NCBI GenBank assembly: GCA_025617745.1
Contig: CM046853.1
Coordinates: 7,746,873 to 7,810,872 of the forward strand
DNA from: Heliocidaris erythrogramma
Lineage: Eukaryota > Echinodermata > Echinoidea > Camarodonta > Echinometridae
Direction: 5' to 3'
DNA length: 64,000 bases
The notes beneath the pieces were generated by a model. The model made no database searches, was not told the origin of the DNA, and worked only from the letters and a program-made list of their open reading frames with translations. Position 1 is the stretch's first letter; each line of letters begins with the position of its first letter. Positions 41,466 through 55,000 of the stretch are shown one piece after another. The translations under genes and the position numbers were made by a program.

Positions 41466-42890
41466 AAAATGACAAAAGTACAAAAAGGTCATTTTTGTGA
41501 GCAGTGATACCCGAGGTCCCAAATTGCCACTTTATCCATTTCAGTCACAACATTGATTCAAATGGGGGATGGGTGACGGGTTCGGGGGATACATGTACAT
41601 GTACTCGGACTGGTCCCCCCTCTGAATGCTCTAATTCATTTTTTTTTATTACATGTACATTGATAATTCCCTCTCAAATCTTAAAACCTGATTTCAGTAT
41701 TATTTAGATACTTCAACACATGCATGACATTAGTTTGCAGGCACAAACCCTGGTCAGTAACAAAAGAGAGTCTGCGCTGTAAGACTACCATAGGCCATGT
41801 AGTGCTGTAGCTGCTCCTTACACGACCAGAAGGTAGCTGAATTAGGCTTCTCTCAAGACAATGATTTTCTGATAAAGTGTCAAATTAGGGTCTGTGCTTG
41901 CAGACTAGGCTAACATATAGGGTACGATACACATACAGCAGAGTACATACATGTAGAATGACTCATGGACTGAACACTGTTCGGCTATGCATGTAACTAC
42001 ATGTTTAGTTTGTCATAAGAGTACCTCTGAAAATACTGCATTTTAATTTTTTTATATTTTGCATTTTTGCGTTTTTTGCAAAGGCATGTAATGGGGAGCC
42101 CTAAGTCAGCGCACCTACAATACATGTAAGATTTGACTTGAAATTGATCATCAAAAATTTATTTTATATTGTTCTAGGTAATTCCTTATCTTATAATTCC
42201 TGATATTATAACCAGTAACTGTGTCAAAAATTTCATCAAAATAATGTCATTTTTACAAGGAAAGGCAGCCGTGTCATTTTGACATTGCAAAAACAGTGGT
42301 GCCCTTGTCTGTGCACTTGTTCATTTTACATGCAGTTTGGGATGGACCTGCATGTACCTGATCACTGAACAGGTTTTGAAAGAAAGCTGGATATTCATGT
42401 ACAATGAACTTGTGCCATTTACTTTCATTTTAAATCTGTGTGTATTTGAATAACCGTGCATGTATGTTGAATCTTCATGAAGTTGTCAATTGAATTATCT
42501 TGATCACTCAGGTCATGACATACCAATGTATGCCTACATGTACATGTATGTCTGTGAGCACTTCATGTAGTGCACATGATATAGTAGCTTCTTTTTCCTT
42601 GTGCCTGAATGAAAGGGGTATAAAGTTACACATGTGCAAATCGTATTTGCCCTCTGTATTTATTAGGCTGCCTTCTGCGTGTAAAGCATGGACACACCAA
42701 ATACATGTATGTGGTGTAAGACACTGTGCAGTAGGCTATGTTGGCAAATGTATGCATACTTATAGATTTCCTGAGCAATAAGCAAGAAAAATATGAGGTG
42801 ATTCTAGATAATCAGCTTCATTGAATTTACATGTACTTGTAGGCCTATTCCAGTACTTGGTTAATTTTACAAGCAGCCATTAATCAAATA
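41466..42890. other. No gene recognised
   Basis: AT-rich with repeated ACATGTACATG words. None of the short frames has a recognisable domain or splice context. Confidence 0.4.
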
Positions 42891-42893
42891 CTT

Positions 42894-43456
42894 ACATGCC
42901 AACAATTCCGGTTTTAACGGAACCGTACTGTTTTTGAAGTTTTTGGAACCATAAAGAACGTAACGTACCGATTTGGGGGAAATAGTGTTAATACCAAGCG
43001 GCTTTCCATAGCATCCGAATGCTGAGAGGATTGCAGTGCATTTCCCTCAGCCATATGCACAGCAAGCATGCACATACGTACAGTATACCATTATGTACGT
43101 TATAAGTTAGCACTATCGCGAGTCACTCACCGCAAGTTGAGTCGATCCGCAGTACGTATCACGTAAATAGTGCTACATGATTTGTGATTTGGTTCAATTT
43201 CAGAAGAAAATGTGTCAAAATAAAAGCAACCATGAACGGAACAGGGATATATCGTGGTTGAGGAAACCACTTGTTCGTTAGCATGCAAAACTGAAGTGCT
43301 GAGTCTATGGGCGGGCAATCAGGAAACCAATGCGTGAAATGCAATGAAGCGCTTCTGTGCAAAGTGAATGGTGGTTTCCACAACCACGATAATGCCTTCC
43401 ATGTCAGCCAGGGCCCTGAGACAGTTCCTTTTTCTGAATTCCAAATGTTGGCAAGT
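42894..43456. mobile_element. hAT-like element Z (TGCCAACA ends), non-coding
   Basis: ACATGCCAACAATTCCGG opens the element and AAATGTTGGCAAGTA closes it. The left subterminal part (alternating T-rich and ACCGT/ACGG words) is of the same style as in elements Y (45.2 kb) and X (54.9 kb). It contains a nested hairpin repeat at 43247-43405. No transposase frame, and no clear target duplication. Confidence 0.5.
43247..43405. mobile_element. MITE with CGTGGTTGAGGAAACCA ends
   Basis: ATATCGTGGTTGAGGAAACC and the complementary TGGTTTCCACAACCACGATA lie about 120 bp apart. A rearranged relative is at 7.66-8.2 kb. Confidence 0.65.
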
Positions 43457-44370
43457 ATGCGAATGTACAATAAGCCAGTACGTAATTAGTTCATGGTACA
43501 AATGACCCTGAAATGACCCCATTTGTAAGCTCATACATGCATCTGTTTTGGTGGACGTACAACTTAACATGTAACATCAAACTGAAGCACGCATCATGGT
43601 GTGCACATTATGACAGCGTATGAAGGTCAATTATACTCGTTACAAATAAAAAATTTCTGCACATGCGCACATTATAATTACGAACTGGCATTCCAAAACC
43701 AAACAGTTTTGTTTGGAAATACGGTTTTACAATAAGAAGTGGGGATATCTAGTTTCATACGCAGCATAGGGTGGGCTGATGTATCGCCCCGACCTCTGTA
43801 CTGTGCGAAGGCCCAGAAAAAAGGTAAAAGGTCTATGACTTGTCAGGCTGTTCAGATACATTCTGCTACCCCCTACTTTCATGCTACGCTACCCAGATAT
43901 AATCTTTAACCTCCCCTTTTCTAAAGACGGGTAGTGTATTTTCTTGAAACTGATGTATTTCTCTGCAAATTTAGAAGAAATATTTAACTGAACCTTTTTT
44001 ACTGTCATTTTACAGGTATTTTCCTGCCAAGAAGCTTCAGTTCTTCACCTTATTCTGCCTTTTTACAGTGAGGAATCGTTCTTCAACCCAAAGAATGTTT
44101 CCAACAATAAAGACAAGTACAATAAAGACAAGTGAGTAGTTTATTTACTTGTCTGTAATCTTACTTGAAAAATGAATATGAGGGTCTATGTTTGGTAATC
44201 TTGATGAGGTGCTGTGTCATTATTACTCTGAAAATCTTACTACATGAAACTTATACTGTACATAGTAACTGTTCATAGAGCAATTTTTTGGTAATAGCTC
44301 ATCATGATACATGTATGTATGTATGGTGAATATTAGTGAATGGATAATCATCAGGGTCAAATATAAGTTA
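43457..44370. other. Intergenic; possible non-coding exon
   Basis: The segment 44016-44131 has an acceptor (TCATTTTACAG) and a good donor (ACAA|GTGAGT) and could be a 5' untranslated exon of the receptor gene downstream, but nothing proves the link. The rest is unassigned. Confidence 0.3.
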
Positions 44371-46562
44371 CACAACAAAAAAAGTAACTTCCCCTTAAAT
44401 TAAAATGGCGTAACTTTTTTAACGAAAAGGTATTTAGCAAAATAACTTGGTCGGAGTGTTCCTACACTTATTGACTAAGTTCTGTGTGAAAATGAAATTG
44501 ATCTGTCGAGTCATGCATGAGTCGAGTAAGAACACATTAAAGGCAACATTGTCACTTTTCAAAAGTCACAAAAACTCATTTTTGGGGGTCATTTGGGCGA
44601 ATTCTGTTTCTGGTGTGTGGTTAAGTTCTGTAGTTGTTTATCATCCATCATTAGACCCCTTCCTACACAGGTATTTAGCAAAATAACTTGGTCGGAGTGT
44701 TCCTACACTTATTGACTAAGTTCTGTGTGAAAATGAAATTGATCTGTCAAGTCATGCATGGGTCGAGTAAGAACACATTAAAGGCAACATTGTCACTTTT
44801 CAAAAGTCACAAAACTCATTTTTTGGGGTCATTTGGGCGAATTCTGTTTCTGGTGTGTGGTTAAGTTCTGTAAATTATCATCCATCGTTAGACCCCTTGA
44901 CACTTTACGTGTTTTTGCACGGTTTGGTGAGCAAAATTTTAGTGGAAAATTGCGATGTTCAACCCTCCTAAATTTGAAATTGCAAAAATCCATTTAGATT
45001 ATTGAAAAAATTAATATCAGATATTGTTACCAAAATGTGTTGTCAATTGTTGTGTAAACACAATAGGTATTTTTGCGTCATGGTTGAGCGAGCAAACTTT
45101 AAAATAAAGCAAGAAATACTGAAAGTCACTGTTAACATGGCTCCTGTGACTTTTGAAAAGTGACAAATTTGCCTTTAATGTGTGCTCACTCATGCATGAC
45201 TCAATCAGAGCTGCCAACCATTCCGTTTTTGACAGAATTATTACCACTTTTTAACCAATATTACGGCATTCCGTTTTTTCTTCATGAAATACGTTTTTTG
45301 GTTTTTTTTAAGTGTTTGCGTGTGTTCTGTGTACTAGTATACGAAAATACAGTGTTGTCTATGACTTCCGGGTTTGAGCTATCGATACACGTAATACAGT
45401 CCCACCGACGAAACCGACCCCAAACTGACCGATGGTACGTACATGTACAGTATATCATTGAAATAACGCAAGTTTCGATCGCTCTTCCCTCGTGTGACTG
45501 TGAAAACATGTTTTATTCGGATGCAGCGGTGCCCATGTAGCGTGCGACCCATGCAAAACGCATGTAAGCACAGCACCGATCTCTATATGTGGGACAATGT
45601 ATTACCGCTTGCTGAACTGCGCACGGGCTTTGACACGATCGTGGATTTAACGGAATTATTTCGCGAAACTGGAGAGGATTTGATCAAAATTAGTAGAAAA
45701 CGGTCACAGAAGTTTAAAGAGGAGTACAAACAACGATTTCCTGTCATAAAGCCAAGCACAAAAGGCGTTGAATTTGCATTTTGCATGTGTAAGTTCTCAT
45801 TTATAATATTAGATTTTCAACAAAAAAAAAGAAGAAAAAAAATGAAATCCAAAATCTAAAGCATTTTTATCAAAACCAGTACGGTGTAGCAGGTCATGCA
45901 ATATTCCTGACACTTGTATAATTTTCCTTCTACTTCTATTACATGTACATTTATGTTTTTGAAAATCAACCTTGGACTCTGTCTCTGGAGTTGGAGATGC
46001 TGATTTAATAATGGCCTCTAATGGCCCTCCATAGTGCTATTTTCTCAGTTTTAAGGGGACGTTGCCCCCTTGAGACTCCCATCAGGGCGCTGCCCCTGAA
46101 CCCCCCCCCCCCCCCCCCGCAGCCCCCTGGACCCCCGGCCATATTTGTCCCTCTTTTTCGATTTCAAATGTTGGCAAGTAATGAAGTAGGCCTATGAATA
46201 TGATCCAAGTAATGCGTGACTGTGAGCACACATCAAACTCAAAGGGAAAAATGTGACAAGACATTTCAGCATAAGAAATGAGCATTTCTGCAATGGAAGT
46301 ATGTCGCGCGAGGTTTTAAGTTTTGTTTGAAGGTATTCCTTTTTTTTGCTGTAAATTCCTTTTTTTTGCCATCATTATTCCTTTTTTTGGTTGCACAAGG
46401 TTGGCAGCTCTGCTCAATGGATCAATCTCATTTTCACACAGAAGTTAGTCAATAAGTGTTGGAACACTCAAATTAAGTTATTTTGCTCGATACCTTTTCG
46501 TTTAAAACGTTACATGTACGCTATTTCGATTTAGGGGAAACTAACTTTTTTTGTTGTTTATT
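44371..46562. mobile_element. Large foldback element with internal tandem duplication
   Basis: The left end ACACAACAAAAAAAGTAACT pairs with the right end AACTAACTTTTTTTGTTGTT. Further in, the 241-bp unit GGTATTTAGCAAAATAACTT to AGACCCCTT occurs twice in tandem (44429-44669 and 44670-44905) and again in inverted, broken form (45080-45206 and 46412-46500). The inverted copy is interrupted by element Y. Confidence 0.75.
45207..46411. mobile_element. hAT-like element Y nested in the foldback element
   Basis: AGAGCTGCCAACC opens and GGTTGGCAGCTCT closes a 1.2-kb insert. The eight bases on either side are ACTCAATC and GCTCAATG, an 8-bp duplication with two differences. The uninterrupted sequence of the host repeat nearby supports this insertion point. 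The + strand frame 45494-45790 (KRSQKFKEEYKQRFPVIKPS then GVEFAFCMCKFSF) resembles the region just before and inside the zinc finger of hAT-type proteins. Confidence 0.65.
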
Positions 46563-48840
46563 ATGTTCACATGATTCTTTTCACAATATTTTTCCAGAGA
46601 CCTTTTTGAACTCTCTAGAACCATACTGCTTCCTTGTTTGATGCTACATCTACATGTATTTTCTTTCTTTCTTTCCCTTTTTTTGTTAAAGATACTCTCA
46701 TATCCTTCCTTTTGCATTGTAGGAAATAATTAAAATGGTCATTTGACATTGTAAAAAATATCAGTTAGTAATCATTCTTAATTTTCTTGACTATAAATAC
46801 ATGTACAATGATTCACTTGGGCATGTTTATTATTATCATTAATAATAGTAGTAATGATAATGATGATGAGGATAATGGTGAGGATGAGGATGATAATAAT
46901 AAGGATAATCCAAATAATTATTATAATTATGATATTAAAAAATACTTATAACTAGAAAGGCCGTCAAAGGCGGCAGACCCACGCCTTAGCGGAGCTATTA
47001 TTCTTGAAACTAGCCATTCAAAGGGGATAACAAGAGGCACATCTACCCCCCCCCCCCAAATAAATTTTGCCATATCCAGGTCATAGCTTTGTGTGTCCCC
47101 ACCCTTGAAAAAATTCTTCTGAAAAAGATATTTTATTATTGAAACATCTCTCCCCTAAAAGTAATTGATTAGACATGTCAGAGAGCGTGGCGTGGTGAGG
47201 AAAAAAATGTTAGCAATTTGTATTCAGTGTTCAGTCATGTGTTAGTAAATGTATTCATGTTCTATCTTTAAATTACATTGCAATTGGGGTTGTTGTTTTT
47301 TTTCATCGGGCTTGGATAAAATAAATATGACGACAAAATAAGTTGGATCTCGACTTCAAAATGACATGCATGCGAGGCACAGAGCTTACTCACTCAGCTC
47401 GGTCACCACCCATCAACAAAGTCAAAGTGGATACTGGCGTGCATGTATTCGGCAAACCTCGATCAGCCACCAAATTTTGCAAATCCACACAAATTTAAAA
47501 AAAATACAGTTTTTGTATATATTTTACAACTACGAAATCCACTCAAACAGACATAAATGAGTTATAAACTAACTCAAATCTCAAATGACAGGACCGTTAT
47601 AACCCAAAGAAAAAAGTTCAATGCTACTACAAAGTCTACAGTCAGCCAGGCACAGGCACATACTCCCTGGGGTTATGTACTCCCTAGCCCGACCAGATCG
47701 CCGTCACTTCGCGACAGCGCTGTGTATAGTTATGTACGTACAGTTAGCTACACAGCCCACTCACTCAGATCATCGCGTGCGATAGACTCACTCACGTCGA
47801 ACAAACTCACCAGATTTTCACCGAAAACAATTAAAATCATGTACTACACGTCCACCAGGATAAAATAAATCACAAAAACTTCCCCAACAAAGTGGCAAGA
47901 ACCGGGGAAAATAAACAGAAATGCACAGAAGATAAGAAATAGAGGAGAAGCCGTAGGGCTAGGGTAGCCTGAATCTAAATGAATTTGTAGATAAAAAAAG
48001 GTATCGCGCGCGATAGCTAGCTAGCTATATAGAGCCGCCTAGCTATTACTAGTATACCGTACATAGCCGCTTTCGCAGTAGTAGTTCAAGGGCGCGAAAA
48101 ATCCCTTGTTGCTGGGATACGTTGGCTTTGAATATTCATTGCAGGCTCGTACGGATTTGAAGTGAAATGGCAAATAATGGGTCTAAAAGTCTTCTAAAAT
48201 TCATAAACCTGAAATAGACTTTTGGTGAGACGAAGTAATGAGTGTTTTGATTGGCCAAAATATTTCTACATCTGCAGGCGAAGTTTGGGGTCATCAATCT
48301 TTCTAGTTTCTTTCCTGTCACTATCTGAACTGAAGTTCCTATACTTTACTACAGGGTCAAAACTTCAAGGTCACACAGAATGTGCAGGGGTCAACCAATC
48401 ATCACCAAATCATCACCAAAATCTAATCGATTCTTTCCTGTCACTTTCTGAACATTCCCTGAAAATTTGGTGCAAATCCGTTCACCCGTTCTCTTGTTAT
48501 CTTGTACACAAACAAACAAACAAAAAAAAAAAAAAAAAACATACGAAGCCCTTTACATAACCCTGCCGATTTCATCGGCGTGGGTAATAACAAAAGTAAT
48601 ATTAAGAATAACAGTAGTAGTAATAATAAAACTAATGATAATGATGATAATAATAATGATAATATCATAATAATGATACATGTAAATATATACTTGTACA
48701 GCACAAAACTGAATGTTATGTTTTAAAAAAGAGAAGAAAAACAGGGAAATTGTGCATTTTGTCAGTTCTAACTTTCTTACTTTGTTCAGTAAGTGTGTGT
48801 ATTTTCATTATCACCTCCACCACTATCTCCCATTATCTGT
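46563..48840. other. Upstream region of the receptor gene, no coding exon seen
   Basis: Holds AAT/GAT trinucleotide runs (46830-46930, 48590-48670), a poly-C run near 47050 and a repeat at about 48340-48540 that ends AACAAACAAACAAA. Frames at 47366-47868 and 48222-48560 show no domain. A promoter should lie here or further upstream but no specific element can be named. Confidence 0.4.
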
Positions 48841-48957
48841 ATTTTTTGTCCAGAGATCTCTACATCAAGAGGCAAACCCTGTTGAAAGGAAGAATAGAGA
48901 TTATTTTCCTCGTAAATGTGTGTTTTATTGATTTCCTCAGATTATTTAGGGGCAATC

Positions 48958-49023
48958 ATGAATGTGGCTGCAGTTGGATGTACATGTATCCTGATATGTT
49001 TAACTTCATCTGCCCATGCACAG
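48958..49023 (+). CDS. Receptor exon 1: signal peptide
   Basis: 22 codons, MNVAAVGCTCILICLTSSAH then AQ, a short signal peptide with a hydrophobic core and an AHA-Q cleavage site. Donor CAG|GTGAGT, phase 0. An in-frame ATG at 48916 would add 14 residues (MCVLLISSDYLGAI). The acceptor-like TTTCCTCAG at 48940 argues for the later start. An alternative upstream exon border lies near 48854. Confidence 0.75.
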
Positions 49024-52000
49024 GTGAGTCATCGTGATATTGGGTTTGTGAAACAAAAGGATGTTATTTTAAACCGTTCAGATCACTGGTTATTTAACCT
49101 CCATGTCCTTTAACTGTCAAGTACACAGTACTTTTACTCACATACATGTATACATGTGGTAGGCACAAATTTTAATGTACCGGTACATGTATTCACTATG
49201 GCATGCTTTGAAATATATCGTTCTATGCTGAGCTTTTCTTTCTGCTGTTCGAATTAATGTATGATTTTTACATTTGATGACAAGTGAATTAGGAGGAAAT
49301 TTATAGATTGGGAGCTCTCAGCTCTTCCATGCATTGTTTTTATAAACATAAATATTATTATATATGAAAGTTCCTGCATGTACACGGTACATGTACGTGA
49401 GCATTGGAATGTTAAATCTCTTCAGTTGCCAGGAAATTTTAAATAGTACATATGCATGCAAACAGAAAAATTTAGAAATGCAATTTTTGTTTACAAAGTC
49501 TTTTTCTTGATTTTCTACTCTATAAATGTGATTTGTTCACAGTGACTTTCGTGTTTTTTATCATTTCTTACAAGAGTTCTTTTTTTTTGTTCAATAGTTT
49601 TCTCTAGCTCGCTTTGACCGTGAACAGCTTACAACTAATAGTGTACTTGGACTGAACCAACAAAACTATGTCATCTACTGTATTGATATTGATTACAGCC
49701 ATTGACACTTGACTATTGTTGGCCAACAGAATATATTATTATCTATTAGGCTTTTCACACTTGATTTTTTTAACCCCGTACATCCTTAACCCCGGACTAT
49801 CCTTAACCGTGAACTATTTTTTTTGCTGATTAAGCAAAATCCTCACTTAGCCCCGCCAATAGTACTGGATTAAGCAAAATTATGCAAGTGTAAAAAGCCT
49901 ATATGAAGCCACAACTGCTGCAAGAATGCTTGTGTCAGTTGTTGTTTTTAAAATTGGTTATAACAGTGCTTATTCAGATGCATTTAAATTCTGAATTCAG
50001 TCCAAAGTAAATATCTCTGAACTACAGCGGGATATGGGGATTTGCATGACTTAACTGTGCCGTTTGTCTGCTTGTGATAGTCACCGTTCACATACTATAT
50101 ACATGTATGTATATTGAAAGAGAACATTCATAAATGAAAAGGGTTTTTAATATGAATTTACATTTTGAAATCATAGTGCATGTTCTGTTGTAAGAGAAGT
50201 AAACTACAGGTTTGCTATTGAGACTGTCTACTACTACTACCACACGCAGTAACCATTGTCTCCCAGTTATCCTAGTACTCAATTGAGAGGAAGCAAACAG
50301 GATGTTTGCAAAGGAAAAGGGATGTCAAAAACCTTGTCATGTATTTAGTAATATTGTATTATTGACAATAATGCTTGTAAATATGAATTTATTCAAATAT
50401 ATTTGTGTGATGTAGACAAAAGAGTAGAATAATTTTCATTTTTGATAAAATTCCTCAAAGGTATAATTTGTGTGAGAAAGCCCGTACATGTACAATGTAC
50501 ATGTTGATAATGCATGATTGACATGTATACTTTGAATAGCACAAAATAGAATATGTAAAACATTATGAATATTGAAACATATTTATCACTACAAATTAAA
50601 TTGGCAGTATAACATTATCATAGCTTCCCGACATGTAAATGTTCCCAAGATGAAAACAAAACTGTGTTGGTAGGCAAAAATATATGTTACATGTTGATCA
50701 GGTTTCAGATAATAAATGACTTGATGTATTTTAGTCTACATGTATAATAACGTGCATGTACCCTTATGTTAGAATATGTAGACGTTTTTTTCTCAAAAAT
50801 TGACCAATACATGTATAATGTGTATGAAATTAATGTTATTTATACATGTACTACATGAAACACATTTGAAGATCCTTGTTTTTCAGGTGAATAGTGTTTG
50901 AACTAATTTGAATTATTTGCATTCATTCAGATTCAAAATGAAATTAGAATTTTACTGTCAAATTCAGATGTGTCAAGATCCTGTGTAGTGATACTAATTA
51001 TGAATAAATATCATTGTATTTCAAAGTTAGACATAGGTGCTCGTTACTGATAACAATTGTGTCTAACTGCATTGATTTGAAGGGGGGTTTGTATAGATGA
51101 AAGGAGCTGTGTATGCAAAGTTAAACATGAGTTCGAATTTGATTAATCATTAATAATATCCTGAGCAATAAGGGAGAGCAAACAACATTGTTAGCTCTGT
51201 ATTTTCCCCTAACGTGCAAGTCTACTTTAAACTCTACTTTGGGTCACACATTGTTCTGTGGAATATTTGGAGTGATTAAACTGTTCATAGAGGTGTTGTG
51301 AAGTTATTTTCAGTACTTCCAATCTAAAATGTTTTGTTTACAAATACACAGTGCATTGTCATTAAGTACCACAAAAATATTCAGTTTGTATTATGAAGTA
51401 TTTGTGGCAAATGTAGGTAGAACATGTAAGTGTTGCACTACTGTGCATTGAAGATTAAGCCTAATGTATTACATTGCTTTAGTGATATACTATGATGTTT
51501 CCATGGCAATATTAAAGTACAATCTATGTAGCCTTCTAATCATCATTGTAACAATTTAATATTCGATAAGATTTGTTTTTATAATTTCTTTATTCTTAAT
51601 CTCTATTTTTTATTCCCAATGCAGAGGTCCTTTGCATGTTAACACAATGTCCGCATTTTAATGAAATAATGTGGAGGGCACAGTAGGCACAGTTTTCCAT
51701 GTTTATTGATGATAATTGATGTTTTAATCCCTTATATCCGTAGTTTTTCTTGTGGATTTTATTTGGTCATTGTTTATATTTCTTTCTTTTTTCAGACTTG
51801 TGCACCTCCAACATGCTTTGTAAATGGATCAGCTGAAATAGAATGTAATTTTTGTCCTCTTGGTTTCGGAGTCGCAGTACAGAACAGGGAATTGATGCTA
51901 TGCAGTAGCTCTCCTCCTAGGAACACCAAGTGTGAGCCCTGTATAGCAGGTATGTGCATTGACTTTCATTGCAGAATACAAAAAATGGATTTTGTGCTGT

Positions 52001-55000
52001 CAATTGGTCACACAACTCGTTTTTATTAGAGGAGAAGTCCAGTTGATTTGATTGAGAGGTGGAGAAATAGAAATAGAGATTTTTTTAATGTTTGAGGGAA
52101 ATCGGGGGAAAAAAATGAAAACGGGCACAAGAAGTTATGAATTTCTACTGATGTGAAGACACCCAATTATTAAAGATAGATTGGCTTGAAACTTAATGCT
52201 AAAAGTATTTTGATCAATGGCAACTGGTCATTGCATTTCTAGACTTAAAATAGTATGTTATTTTATATGACATGCAAAAGAACTTTTTGGATAATTTGGT
52301 GTGTGCAAACTTTAATATCCATATTCACTTCTTATGTGTGTTTTTTTTAATACAAGGCTTACTCTATATAATCTACCATGGGGGGTACTCGTTTATCCGA
52401 AGGTTGGTTTTTGCGAAGGTTCGTAATTCTGAAGCAAATTTCTCATAGCAGGGGTTCATAATTTCGAACATTTGATGCATCACTACGAAGGTTCGTAATT
52501 CCCAAAAAGAAAAAGGTTTAATAGTTCTGAAGGTTTGTAATTCCAAAATACAATAGAGCCCTACATGACTTTTCGGAATTACGAACCTTCGGAAATATGA
52601 ACCCTCTTTCATTTTCAGAATTATGAACCCTATTTCATTTTCGAAATTACGAACCGTAGGAGTAACGAACCTTCGGAAATACAAACCAGTTGTAACTTCA
52701 ACAAACGCATGCATGAGGAAATCATGTTTCTTTGAAAAACAAGTGCAAATTTGTTGTAAAATACACAGAATGAGAGAGTTATAAAATCACAGTTTAATGA
52801 AAGAGTTGCCCATTCACCTTCATCAATCATGACATTTCTATAAAGTTTTTCTGATTTTCCTTCAAACTTTTACAACTACTCTTCCTTTAACTGTAATAAA
52901 TGTGATTAGGGGTTAGACTTACATGTATATATCTGTTATTGCCAAGACAATATGTTGGTAAGATAAGGGTAATTGTAGAGATACTAGGTCAAAACAGATT
53001 TCTGTAAATGTTTTCTCAATACATGCACATGTATGTCTGCTTTATAGAGTAAAACATAAACATGTTGAATCAGTATGCCTGCATATCTTGATCTCCATTT
53101 CATTGTTGATAATATGCTGTGTCCACATTATGAAATGTAAATCACCAGAATGTTCTCAAGTTCATTATGTAAATGTAAGTATCTGGTCATTGAATTTGGG
53201 AATAGTTTTTTTCAGGAAATAACACTTTTAAGTGAAATTTTCTTAAGACATTTATCTTATGCTTCTTTGAGTCCTCTAGCCTGTATTTCAAAGACACAAT
53301 GTTACTGTCTTTATAGAGGCATGAAGCAAAATATTTTTACCAAAGCTATATTTTGTACTAAATTTATGGTGTACCTTGAAAATATTTATATTTATGTTAT
53401 GTCTCCATGAAGTACTTCATATTTTATATGTAGACTTCGTCAATGAACATGAAAGCTGAATATTTTACTAGATACAGTGATTTGATTCATTCTTTCACGG
53501 TCGTCAAATTCAGTGGATTTAGTGGCTAATACTGGATTCATACTCGGTTTGGATTGAGAAAAAGGTTCAAATGTAGCTCTATCAGTTACCCTTAGTTTGG
53601 AGCAAATCGGTCAGTGTTTGACACCTCTATCCATTTCCAGCAGAAGCTCAAATGTCTTCAACTCTTACTATTATACATTTCTCAAATTTTCACTTTTGTT
53701 TTCCGTTTCAATACCGAAAGCTACATGTACTTGTATGCGAAATAATTATTTCACTTTTTCAACCTCTCAAATGCAGGAGTCAACTTCTCAGATACAAATG
53801 ATTCGCAAAGTAAATGTTTAGGATGTCAAACCTGTCATACAGCGAAGGAAGTCCAGTCCAAGGACTGCACAGTAGTGTCTAATAGAGAGTGTATCTGTAA
53901 GGAGGGATTGTTTTACTTTAATGACGAACTAAATAGCTGTGCGCCATGTGCACAGTGCGGAGAGGATGAGGAGGAGACAGAACCATGCACTCTAATAAAA
54001 GACAGGGAGTGTGGACCTAGGAGAGCTCCTGCCACTGTAACGGGCACTTCACTCCCACCAACAAGCAACCAGACCACACCACCAACCATCATTACCAACA
54101 CACGTAAGTTGTAAACGGACAGCTATTTTGATTTGATTAGTACCATCATTCTACCATGTAGTAACGAGCACTGGGTATTACAATGTACTATTGAAGGCAT
54201 GGTAGCACTGATGTCATGTTCATCTTTATAAAACTAGAATCTGATGCATGAAACCCAAATTGACCTTCAGTGGTATTGAATGTATTAATTGCTGCATCAA
54301 TAGAAATATCTTCTTTTTTTTTTTTTAGTCACTATCAAATTGTAGTAGTTATTGAGAACAAGTAATTATAAAGTTTTTATCTGAAACTGAATTCTCTATT
54401 CATTCCTGCAATTTAGCACTTTGAGTAGTTTGATGCGCACATAAACACTTTGTTGAAAAGTCTTTATGGGCAATTCCACGGTGAGTGAGACATAAAGAAA
54501 TATAATGTAAATCAGCATTTTATCCCTGTTTTATAATAAATGTAACTTATATAGCGCCAAATCCACTCTGTGGAGTGCTCGAGGTGCCCAAGATGGTTGA
54601 AATTCAGATGTATGTCTAGATTGAATTGGGGTATCAATTTCTATCATTTATTTGATCCTTGCCTGCCTCCTTCATGGAGAATTTGAAACTATACATGACT
54701 TGACATATGTGGGACTACACACAGGTAATTCAAGTTTAAAATTTTGGTTTTAGCACACTTGGCAATTGTGTTTTTAAAGGAAACGCACTGAATCAATTAA
54801 TCACATAAACTATATTTCCAGATGTTTAAAGAACAGTAATTATCTGTAAAAGGTGTCAAAACACCATTACTTCATCATTTTCCAAGGTGTAACGTTAACA
54901 TCGTTTTTGAATGTCACGTAAACATACCTGCCAACTCTTACGATTTGGGCATAATTATTACAATTTTTTATTGTATATTACTCCTTACGATTTTTTTTAA

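Noticed and set aside
44016-44131. Coding first exon of the receptor
   Set aside because: It has splice-like borders but ends in a stop in the plausible frame and no link to exon 1 can be shown; kept only as a possible untranslated exon.
47366-47868. Two adjacent open frames of 64 and 103 codons
   Set aside because: Compositionally random, no domain, no splice signals that join them to the receptor gene.
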